A stretch of DNA of 64,000 bases, taken from assembly GCF_014649875.1 (NCBI RefSeq), contig NZ_BMTW01000001.1:682001-746000 (forward strand), given 5' to 3'. The DNA is from Streptomyces rubiginosohelvolus. GTDB taxonomy: Bacteria > Actinomycetota > Actinomycetes > Streptomycetales > Streptomycetaceae. Made by a program: the position numbers and the translations under genes. This document shows positions 44,601 to 51,392 of this stretch, piece after piece (the first letter of the stretch is position 1; every line of letters begins with the position of its first letter). Below the pieces are notes generated by a model, which was given only the letters and a program-made list of their open reading frames with translations, was not told the origin of the DNA and did no database searches.

Positions 44601-44753
44601 GGGCGGAGCCGGTCGGATCGGTGGGTTCCACGGCTGACCTCCGGGGGCGCGGGGCGGGGGCGATGGGTCGGTCCGGCGACTCCAGAGCCGGGCACCGTAC
44701 GGACGAAGGCATTCCGGCGGCGGTCCGGCCGTGGTGCGCGTTAGCCTCCGTCG

Positions 44754-45485
44754 ATGGCTGCCGAAATCCGCCCGATGACCGTCCTGTTCGAGGCCGACAA
44801 GCTGATCCTGGAGCTCCACCACGACGCCGAGGGCGCGTACCACGCCTTTCCCGGCGGGGGCCCGGGCGAAGGCGCCGGGGGCTCCGTCGGCGTGCCACGC
44901 GTCGCCCTGTCGCTGACCGAGGCCCTGCACGCCCGCATCCGGCCGGCCGGGACTGCGGAGACGGTGCTGCGCGCCTGGGCGCAGGGCGCGGCGCCGCAGG
45001 GGCCGGTGGCCCTGGTCGACCCGGCGGCGGTGGAGCCGGTACGGGTGCGGGCCGGGGCGGTCGTCATCCGCGACGGGGCCGCGCTGCTGATCCGCTTCAC
45101 CGAGGAGGGCGGCGGGTCGCACTACGAGATTCCGGGCGGCGGGGTCGAGGCGGGCGAGACGCTGGAAGAGGCCGTCCTGCGGGAACTGGGCGAGGAGACC
45201 GGCCTGGCCGGGACGGTCGGGCCCGAGGTCGCCCGGGTCTGGAAGGACGGTCGGCACGAGCACTACTTCCTCGTGTCCGCGACCGGCGAGGTCGGCCCGC
45301 CCGAGACGCTGGACAACTACGGCGGCACCCCGGTCTGGGTGCCGGTGGAGCAACTGCCCGTCACCCCGCTGTGGCCGCGACGGCTGTCCTGGCGCATCGA
45401 GCACTGGCACCGCACGGGGTGGCCCGGGCGCCCGGCGGAACTGGCCGACTCCATCACCGAGTTGGGCCCGCCGTGCATGTGGTGA
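44754..45485 (+). CDS. NUDIX hydrolase with N-terminal extension
   Basis: The 243-residue protein has a complete Nudix box GGGVEAGETLEEAVLRELGEETGL at about residues 130-153, which binds the metal and diphosphate. The first 100 residues form an extra domain with no known motif, ending PVALVDPAAVEPVRVRAG. The gene stands alone, with the TetR gene converging 17 bases after its stop. The nucleotide substrate cannot be predicted. Confidence 0.9.
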   Translation: MAAEIRPMTVLFEADKLILELHHDAEGAYHAFPGGGPGEGAGGSVGVPRVALSLTEALHARIRPAGTAETVLRAWAQGAAPQGPVALVDPAAVEPVRVRAGAVVIRDGAALLIRFTEEGGGSHYEIPGGGVEAGETLEEAVLRELGEETGLAGTVGPEVARVWKDGRHEHYFLVSATGEVGPPETLDNYGGTPVWVPVEQLPVTPLWPRRLSWRIEHWHRTGWPGRPAELADSITELGPPCMW

Positions 45486-45501
45486 GACATGCCTGGGCGT
45501 A

Positions 45502-46116
45502 CTAGCCGGCGTCCAGGGCCGGGGCGAGCAGGGCGAACGCCCGGTCCGTGAGCGCGGCGGGGTCCTCCGCCCCGTCGCTGTCGCTCCAGCGCCGCAGCAC
45601 GGTGTCGAACGCGACGAGCGCCGCCCCGGCGGCGAGGCGCGGATAGAGATCCGTCTCCGGGTCGAGCCCCCGGCGGCGGGCCGTCTCCACGGCGAGGTCG
45701 TCGCGCCACTGCGCCTGGTGCTCCAGGAAGCGGGCGCGCAGGGCGGGGGTGCGCAGGATCAGCTGGACCACCCGCAGGGCCCGGCCTGAGTGCTCGGCGC
45801 CGTCGGCGCAGGCCGCCATGGCGACCCAGACGGCGTGCCGCAGCGCGGTGGAGGGGGGTTCGGCCGCGGGGCGGGCGGCCAGTTCGGCGTGCATGCCCGC
45901 CCCCATGTCGGCCAGGAACCGGACCACCACGTCCTCCTTGGACGCGAAGTACCGGAAGAACGTCCGCTTGGACACTCCGGCGGCGGCCGCGATCGCATCG
46001 ACCGTGACCGCGTCGAACCCTTCCCGCGCCATCAGTTGGAGGGCCGCTTCGGTCAGTTCGTCGGAGACGAGCTGACGTTTGCGCTGGGCCATGGTGACTG
46101 CGGGACGGAGGCTCAC
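45502..46116 (-). CDS. TetR-family regulator, divergent from an SDR gene
   Basis: The protein of about 204 residues has an N-terminal TetR domain (LVSDELTEAALQLMAREGFDAVTVDAIAAAAGVSKRTFFRYFASKEDVV) and a helical effector domain. The GTG at 46116 lies seven bases from a TACGAT -10-like box, suggesting a leaderless message; ATG 46092 and 46125 are alternatives. It probably controls the divergent oxidoreductase gene, through repeats in the 81-base shared promoter. Confidence 0.88.
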   Translation of the reverse strand: MSLRPAVTMAQRKRQLVSDELTEAALQLMAREGFDAVTVDAIAAAAGVSKRTFFRYFASKEDVVVRFLADMGAGMHAELAARPAAEPPSTALRHAVWVAMAACADGAEHSGRALRVVQLILRTPALRARFLEHQAQWRDDLAVETARRRGLDPETDLYPRLAAGAALVAFDTVLRRWSDSDGAEDPAALTDRAFALLAPALDAG

Positions 46117-46135
46117 ACCCACCATCGTAGCCCCA

Positions 46136-46184
46136 TGCCATCGTTGGCACTCAGTAGCTTCTTGACACCTGGTGCCATCAACGA
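46136..46184. promoter_or_regulatory. operator repeats and promoter between TetR and SDR genes
   Basis: TGCCATCGTTGGCA at 46136-46149 is a palindrome (TGCCA-TCGT-TGGCA), and a related half, GTGCCATCAACGA, lies at 46172-46184. TTGACA at 46162-46167, 17 bases before CAACGT, would drive the SDR gene with transcription starting near its ATG at 46198. The second repeat overlaps this promoter, fitting repression by the divergent TetR protein. Confidence 0.5.
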
Positions 46185-46197
46185 CAACGTATGCCAC

Positions 46198-47169
46198 ATG
46201 ACACAGGAACCGACGCAGGGCACGGCACGGAACCCGGCACCGCAGCGTCGCTGGACCGCCGAGCAGATCCCCGACCAGACCGGCCGGGTGTCCGTGGTCA
46301 CCGGAGCCAACAGCGGCCTCGGCCTGGCGACCGCACGGGCTCTCGTCCACCGGGGCGGGCACGTGGTCCTCGCCGTGCGGGACGAGGAGAAGGGCCGCCG
46401 AGCCGCCGCCGACATCACGGCCGGGCGGCCGGGGGCCTCCGTCGAGGCGCGCCGCCTGGACCTGGCCGACCTCGACTCCGTACGGGCGTTCGCCGAGGAC
46501 CTGCACGCCGGTCACCCCCGGCTGGACGTCCTGGTCAACAACGCCGGGGTGATGGCGCCGCCCCGCTCGGCGAGCGCGCAGGGCCACGAGCTGCAGTTCG
46601 CCTGCAACCACCTCGGCCACTTCGCGCTCACCGGGCTGCTGCTCGACCTGCTGACCGAGGGGCGCGACCCCCGCGTCGTCACGGTCACCTCGGTCAACCA
46701 CCGCAGGGCGCACCTGGACTTCGACGACCTGAACGGCGAACGCGCCTACCGCCCGATGACCTTCTACGACCGTTCGAAGCTCGCCAACGCCGTCTTCGGC
46801 CACGAGCTGCACCGGCGGCTGACCGCGGCCCGGAGCCCGGTCCGCAGCCTGCTCGCGCACCCGGGCTACACCGCCACCCGGCTCCAGACGAGCGGGCCGA
46901 CCGGCCTGGTGAAAGTGCTGTTCGGCAGCGTCCTGCGCCCCCTCGCCCAGCAGCCCGACGCGGGCGCGCTCCCGCAGCTGTACGCGGCGACGGACCCGGG
47001 CGCGCGGGGCGGCGAGCTCATCGGCCCGGACGGCCGCGGGGAACTGCGCGGCGGACCGGCCCGGGTCCCGCTCGCCGCGGCGGCCACCGACGCGGGGACC
47101 GGGCAGCGGCTCTGGGAGGTGTCGGAACGGCTGACCGACGTCCGCTTCCCGTTCCCGGCGTCGGTGTGA
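46198..47169 (+). CDS. short-chain dehydrogenase/reductase (retinol dehydrogenase/WWOX-like)
   Basis: The 323-residue Rossmann-fold enzyme has the cofactor motif TGANSGLG, NNAGVM, the catalytic Tyr-x-x-x-Lys (YDRSK) and LAHPGYTATRLQ. Arginines after the second strand (VRDEEKG) favour NADP(H). The ATG at 46198 follows a promoter at leaderless distance. The substrate is unknown; paired TetR/SDR genes of this type often deal with xenobiotic carbonyls. Confidence 0.92.
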   Translation: MTQEPTQGTARNPAPQRRWTAEQIPDQTGRVSVVTGANSGLGLATARALVHRGGHVVLAVRDEEKGRRAAADITAGRPGASVEARRLDLADLDSVRAFAEDLHAGHPRLDVLVNNAGVMAPPRSASAQGHELQFACNHLGHFALTGLLLDLLTEGRDPRVVTVTSVNHRRAHLDFDDLNGERAYRPMTFYDRSKLANAVFGHELHRRLTAARSPVRSLLAHPGYTATRLQTSGPTGLVKVLFGSVLRPLAQQPDAGALPQLYAATDPGARGGELIGPDGRGELRGGPARVPLAAAATDAGTGQRLWEVSERLTDVRFPFPASV

Positions 47170-47226
47170 CGTCGGGTCGGGCCTCACCGTCTACCGCCCT
47201 GCCCCACGGGAACGGGCCGCACACCG

Positions 47227-47376
47227 CTGATCATCATCGCCGACACCTCGGCCCTCTACGCCGCTTTCGACGCCGCCCAGACCGAGCACGCCGCAACGGC
47301 GAGAATCCTGGAGCACGAGCGCCTGGCGATCTCCCCGCTCGTCGTCACCGAACTGGATGGCCTGACGCCGACTGCT
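47227..47376 (+). pseudogene. N-terminal fragment of a PIN-domain (VapC-like) gene
   Basis: The frame LIIIADTSALYAAFDAAQTEHAATARIL through ISPLVVTELDGL matches the first half of PIN-domain ribonuclease toxins, including the first acidic residue (DTSAL) and the Glu of the TEL motif. There is no start codon with a ribosome-binding site, and similarity stops after about 50 residues. No antitoxin gene is visible. Confidence 0.65.
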
Positions 47377-47409
47377 GAGGCCCCTCCAGGGCCCGGGGCG
47401 AACCCCGCC

Positions 47410-48366
47410 TCACGCCTCGCGTCGCGGAGCCGGCCCCGACCGGCTGCGCACCGCGCCGATGCTCGCCCCGATGACCAGGGCGATGGCGAGGGCGTCCGTC
47501 GTGGAGAGGGCCTGGTCCAGGATCAGGAAGCCCGCACCGGCGGCGATGGCCGGCTCCAGGCTCATCATCACGGCGAACGTGGGAGCGGGCAGCCGGCGCA
47601 GGGCCATCAGCTCCAGGGTGTACGGGAGGACCGAGCTGAGGACCGCCACCGCCGCGCCGAGCGCCACCGTGGACGGGACCGTGAGCTTCGCCCCGGACTC
47701 GATGATGCCGAGCGGCAGCGAGAGGACCGCGGCGACCACCATCGCCAGCGCGAGCCCGTCCGCCTGCGGGAAGCGGCGGCCAGTGCGGGCGCTGAAGACG
47801 ATGTACGCCGCCCACATCGCCCCGGCCGCCAGGGCGAAGGCCGCGCCGAGCGGGTCGAGGCGGTCGAAGCCGCCGCCGCCCAGCAGGACGACGCCGACGA
47901 GGGCGAGCCCGGCCCACAGGACGTTGATCAGGCGGCGGGAGGCGAACACCGAGAGGGCGAGCGGGCCGAGCACCTCCAGGGTGACGGCGATACCGAGCGG
48001 GATCCGGTCCAGCGCCAGGTAGAAGAGCGTGTTCATGCCGCCCATCGCGACACCGAAGGCCAGCACCGTGCCCCAGTCGGCGCGCGAGTGGCCGCGCAGC
48101 TTCGGGCGGCAGATCACCAGCAGGATCAGCGCCGCGGCCGCCAGCCGCAGGGTGACGACGCCCAGCGCGCCCGCCTTCGGCATCAGCAGCGCCGCGACCG
48201 CCGAGCCGAACTGGACGGACAGGCCGCCGGCGACCACCAGCGCGATCGGCGCCAGCGCCGTCCGGCGGTCGGCCCAGGACCGTCCGGCGCCTTCGAGTGC
48301 CGTCACCGCTTCGGGTACGGCGACGGCTGCGGCGGCCGGTTCGGCGGCGCTGCGCTGGTCGTTCAC
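47410..48366 (-). CDS. EamA/RhaT-type DMT superfamily transporter
   Basis: The 318-residue protein has ten predicted membrane helices in two EamA halves; SSVLPYTLELMALRRLPAPTFAVMMSLEPAIAAGAGFLIL in the second half is characteristic. Relatives such as RhtA/YdcZ export amino acids or metabolites. The GTG at 48366 follows GGAAGG. It is divergent from a LysR-type regulator, with several repeats between, so the regulator probably controls its expression. Confidence 0.9.
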   Translation of the reverse strand: MNDQRSAAEPAAAAVAVPEAVTALEGAGRSWADRRTALAPIALVVAGGLSVQFGSAVAALLMPKAGALGVVTLRLAAAALILLVICRPKLRGHSRADWGTVLAFGVAMGGMNTLFYLALDRIPLGIAVTLEVLGPLALSVFASRRLINVLWAGLALVGVVLLGGGGFDRLDPLGAAFALAAGAMWAAYIVFSARTGRRFPQADGLALAMVVAAVLSLPLGIIESGAKLTVPSTVALGAAVAVLSSVLPYTLELMALRRLPAPTFAVMMSLEPAIAAGAGFLILDQALSTTDALAIALVIGASIGAVRSRSGPAPRREA

Positions 48367-48393
48367 GGGGGGCCTTCCGGGGGCGAGCGGGTG

Positions 48394-48449
48394 AGTGCAC
48401 TGCAATGCACTGGACGGTACAGGATGGCAAACTGTGTCCGCCATGGGTT
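48394..48449. promoter_or_regulatory. inverted repeats between DMT transporter and LysR genes
   Basis: AGTGCA-N6-TGCACT at 48394-48411 is a perfect inverted repeat that contains T-N11-A, and the adjoining GGAC...ACAG and CTGT...GTCC arms extend to about 48442. LysR regulators often use such sites in divergent promoters. Confidence 0.45.
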
Positions 48450-48518
48450 TCCCTTCACCGTAAGGACGCCCGCGCGTTCCGTGAAATGCCGATCACGCTC
48501 TCGTTATGCTTCCGGCGC

Positions 48519-49472
48519 ATGAGCGAGGAACCGACCACAGGACGCGCCGTGGAACTCCGGCATCTGCGGGCCTTCCTCGCGGTCGCCGACGAGCTCAACA
48601 TCACGCGCGCCGCCGCCCGCCTCCGGCTGACCCAGCCCGCCGTGTCCCGCACCCTCGCCGCGCTGGAGCGGCACCTCGGGGTCCGGCTCGTCGACCGTTC
48701 CACCCACCACCTCGCCCTCACCCCCGACGGCGTCGCCTTCCGCGACAAGGCCGCCACCGCGGTCGCCGCCTTCGACGAGGCGCTCGACCCCGGGCGGCTG
48801 CGGACCTGGCCGCTGCGGCTCGGGCACGCCTGGTCGGCGTTCGGGCCGTACACCACACCGCTGCTGCGGACCTGGCAGGAACGCTTCCCGGGCACCCCGC
48901 TGGAGCTGCTCCGGATCGACGACCGGACCGCAGGGCTGACCCGGGGCGAGGTCGACGCGGCGCTGCTGCGCGGGCCGGTGGACGCGCCGGGGCTGGTCAC
49001 CGAGGTGCTGTTCGCCGAGGTACGGGTGGCGGCGGTGACCGCGGACGGCCCGCTCGCGGCGCGCACTTCGCTCGAACTCGCCGATCTCGCGGACGGCCCG
49101 GTCGTCCTGAACACCGTCTCCGGCACCACCACCGTGGACCTGTGGCCGCCGCACGCCCGCCCGGCCGCCACCCTCACCGTCGGCAACACCGACGACTGGC
49201 TCACCGCCATCGCCGCCGGCCGCGGCAGCGGGGTGTCCACCGCGTCGACCGCGGACCTGCACCCGCACGCGGGGGTCGCCTACGTCCCGCTCGTCGACGC
49301 CCCGGCCGTCCCGGTCCTCCTCGCCCGCCGCGACGGCCCGGGGCATCCGGCCCTGCCTGAGCTGGCCGCGCTGGCCCGGGAGATCGTCGCGCGGCACTCC
49401 GCGCACCAGGCTCCGGCACGAGGTGGCCGCACGGGGCCCGGTGACGGGGCGACGTGGCCCCGCGGGCGCTGA
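48519..49472 (+). CDS. LysR-family transcriptional regulator
   Basis: The 317-residue protein has the LysR winged helix (ELRHLRAFLAVADELNITRAAARLRLTQPAVSRTLAALERHLGVRLVDR) and a periplasmic-binding-like effector domain. TTATGCT 10 bases before the ATG suggests a leaderless transcript. It is divergent from the DMT exporter, which it probably regulates. Confidence 0.92.
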   Translation: MSEEPTTGRAVELRHLRAFLAVADELNITRAAARLRLTQPAVSRTLAALERHLGVRLVDRSTHHLALTPDGVAFRDKAATAVAAFDEALDPGRLRTWPLRLGHAWSAFGPYTTPLLRTWQERFPGTPLELLRIDDRTAGLTRGEVDAALLRGPVDAPGLVTEVLFAEVRVAAVTADGPLAARTSLELADLADGPVVLNTVSGTTTVDLWPPHARPAATLTVGNTDDWLTAIAAGRGSGVSTASTADLHPHAGVAYVPLVDAPAVPVLLARRDGPGHPALPELAALAREIVARHSAHQAPARGGRTGPGDGATWPRGR

Positions 49473-49480
49473 CTCCGCCT

Positions 49481-50251
49481 TCAGTCGGCCAGGGGCAGCA
49501 CCAGGGCGTCCCGGTACCAGTCCGCAGGACGGTCGATCGTGCGGACGGTACGGGCGTCGAGCGCGACGGCGGCGGAACTCGTCCCCAGCATTCCGTCCGG
49601 GCGCCAGGTGCCGACGACGGTCACCCAGGTGTCGGCGGGCGGGGTCTCGCCACCATGGATCCGTACTTTGACCGCCTGGGCGTCCGCCGAGCAGCAATTG
49701 ATCAGAAGCCGGGTCAGGTCCCAGCCCTCGCCCCGTTCGACGGGCGTGACGAAGCCGGTCATCTGGATGCTGCGCCCCTTGACGGCCTGCTCGGGGTCCT
49801 GGCGGACGCGCGTGGCGAAGTCGCCGAGGGTCAGCGGGAGGGGCGAGACCTCGGGGAGCGGTTCGAAGTGGTCCTGCTGCACGGCGACGGGCTGGGAGGT
49901 CTGCCGGGAGGCCGTGTAGGCGCCCAGGGCCGGCGGGGCGTAGAGGAGCATGCTCAGCGCGGGCAGGAGGAGCAGCCAGGCCGCCCGGGGCACTCCGGAG
50001 TGGTCGTGAGGGTGGCCGTCGGGGTCCTCGTACGTTCCCTGTTCACCCCTGTCCCGAGCCCGAGCTGCACCCGGCCTGCGGTGCGACCAGACCTCGGCCG
50101 CGCCGAGCAGGAGCAGCAGGACCCCCGACGCGATCAGCATCGGGCGCATCCACTCCTTGACGTAGCGCAGGTAGAGGTCGGTGAGGAGGGCGATGTGCAG
50201 CAGGCCGGTGCCGCTGAGGACGAGCAGGATCGCCTGCGTCAAGCGCTTCAC
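49481..50251 (-). CDS. TIGR03943/DUF1980 family membrane protein
   Basis: The 256-residue protein has two N-terminal helices, a His/Asp-rich loop (DPDGHPHDHSGVP), a third helix and an extracytoplasmic domain containing TGFVTPVERGEGWDLTRLLINCCSADAQAV, where the CC pair is a family hallmark. Such proteins always accompany UPF0718 permeases in actinobacteria and are suspected to act in metal homeostasis. The GTG at 50251 overlaps the permease stop (GTGA). Confidence 0.88.
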   Translation of the reverse strand: MKRLTQAILLVLSGTGLLHIALLTDLYLRYVKEWMRPMLIASGVLLLLLGAAEVWSHRRPGAARARDRGEQGTYEDPDGHPHDHSGVPRAAWLLLLPALSMLLYAPPALGAYTASRQTSQPVAVQQDHFEPLPEVSPLPLTLGDFATRVRQDPEQAVKGRSIQMTGFVTPVERGEGWDLTRLLINCCSADAQAVKVRIHGGETPPADTWVTVVGTWRPDGMLGTSSAAVALDARTVRTIDRPADWYRDALVLPLAD

Positions 50252-51297
50252 AGCAGTATTCCTCCGACGAGCGTGCTGCACAGGATGGCGACGACCGTCG
50301 TCGCGGCGGAGAAGCGGATCGCGAAGGCCCGGCCGAACGTGCCCGCCTGGAGCGCGATCAGCTTGAGGTCGACCATCGGCCCGACCACCATGAACACCAG
50401 GCGCGCGACGGGGGAGAAGCCGGTGAGCGAGGCCGCGAGGAAGGCGTCGGCCTCCGAGCACACCGACAGCAGGATGGCGAGCCCGGCCAGGAACAGCACC
50501 GAAAGCCAGGGCGAGCCGGAGAACGTGTCGAGTACGGATTCGGGGACGGCGACGTTGAAGGTGGCCGCGGCCATGGCCCCGACGACGACGAAACCGCCCG
50601 CGTGCAGGAAGTCGTGCTGGAAGCCGAGCCGGAACTCCGTCCAGCGGCTGTGCCCCGGCCGGTGTCCGGTGTGGCGCACGGTCGGCCGCAGCCACTTCTC
50701 CCGACCCAGTGCGAGCCACAGCCAGCCCATCACGACGGCGGTGGCGAGCGAGGCGAGCAGCCGGGCCACGACCATGGACGGGTCGCCGGGAAAGGCGATG
50801 GCCGTCGTGGTGAGGACGACCGGGTTGACCGCCGGAGCCGACAGCAGGAAGGCGAAGGCCGCGGCCGGCGTGACACCGCGGCCGATCAGGCTGCTGGCGA
50901 CGGGGATCGACGCGCATTCGCAGCCGGGCAGTACGACCCCGGCCGCCCCGGCCACCGGGACGGCGAGCGCGGGCCTGCGGGGCAGCGCCCGGTCGAACAC
51001 CCTCGCCGGCACGAACGCGTTGATCGCCCCGGACAGGGCTGTTCCCAGCAGCAGGAACGGCAACGCCTGAACGGAGATGGACAGGCAGACGTTTCGCCAT
51101 GCCTGGACGGCCGGTTCGTCGCCCCACAGGCCGACGACCACGACCAGCGAACCGGGAAGCACCGCCGCGCCAAGAAAAAGCAGGGGCACGAAGAGGGGCG
51201 AGCCGCGCGGAAGGGACCCGTCCTCGGCGGCCGGGGAAGCGACTTCGTCCACCGCGGCCCCGTACGGATCCCCTGACCGTTGACCTGTCTCGCGCAT
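50248..51297 (-). CDS. UPF0718 (DUF318/YraQ-like) permease
   Basis: The 349-residue protein has eight or more membrane helices and two conserved family loops, GVVLPGCECASIPVASSLIGRGV with a Cys-Glu-Cys and LLSAPAVNPVVLTTT. Relatives include ArsP-type organoarsenical and other metal(loid) exporters. The ATG at 51297 is preceded by CGGAG. It forms a two-gene operon with the TIGR03943 gene. I looked for a Zur-type palindrome upstream and saw none. Confidence 0.9.
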   Translation of the reverse strand: MRETGQRSGDPYGAAVDEVASPAAEDGSLPRGSPLFVPLLFLGAAVLPGSLVVVVGLWGDEPAVQAWRNVCLSISVQALPFLLLGTALSGAINAFVPARVFDRALPRRPALAVPVAGAAGVVLPGCECASIPVASSLIGRGVTPAAAFAFLLSAPAVNPVVLTTTAIAFPGDPSMVVARLLASLATAVVMGWLWLALGREKWLRPTVRHTGHRPGHSRWTEFRLGFQHDFLHAGGFVVVGAMAAATFNVAVPESVLDTFSGSPWLSVLFLAGLAILLSVCSEADAFLAASLTGFSPVARLVFMVVGPMVDLKLIALQAGTFGRAFAIRFSAATTVVAILCSTLVGGILL

Positions 51298-51392
51298 GCC
51301 GCTCCGATGATCTGATACTCGGACCGAAAGATATCCCGCGCGTCCTCGAACCTTCACGCCGCGCAAGGGCCCGCAGCCGCGGCAGCCGTGTC

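Noticed and set aside
44484..44744. 86-codon plus-strand ORF opposite the DinB fragment
   Set aside because: No ribosome-binding site, Arg/Gly-rich composition and overlap with a recognisable remnant on the other strand.
51298..51392. Zur-type zinc box upstream of the UPF0718 permease gene
   Set aside because: No AT-rich palindrome resembling the Streptomyces Zur site is present in this stretch.
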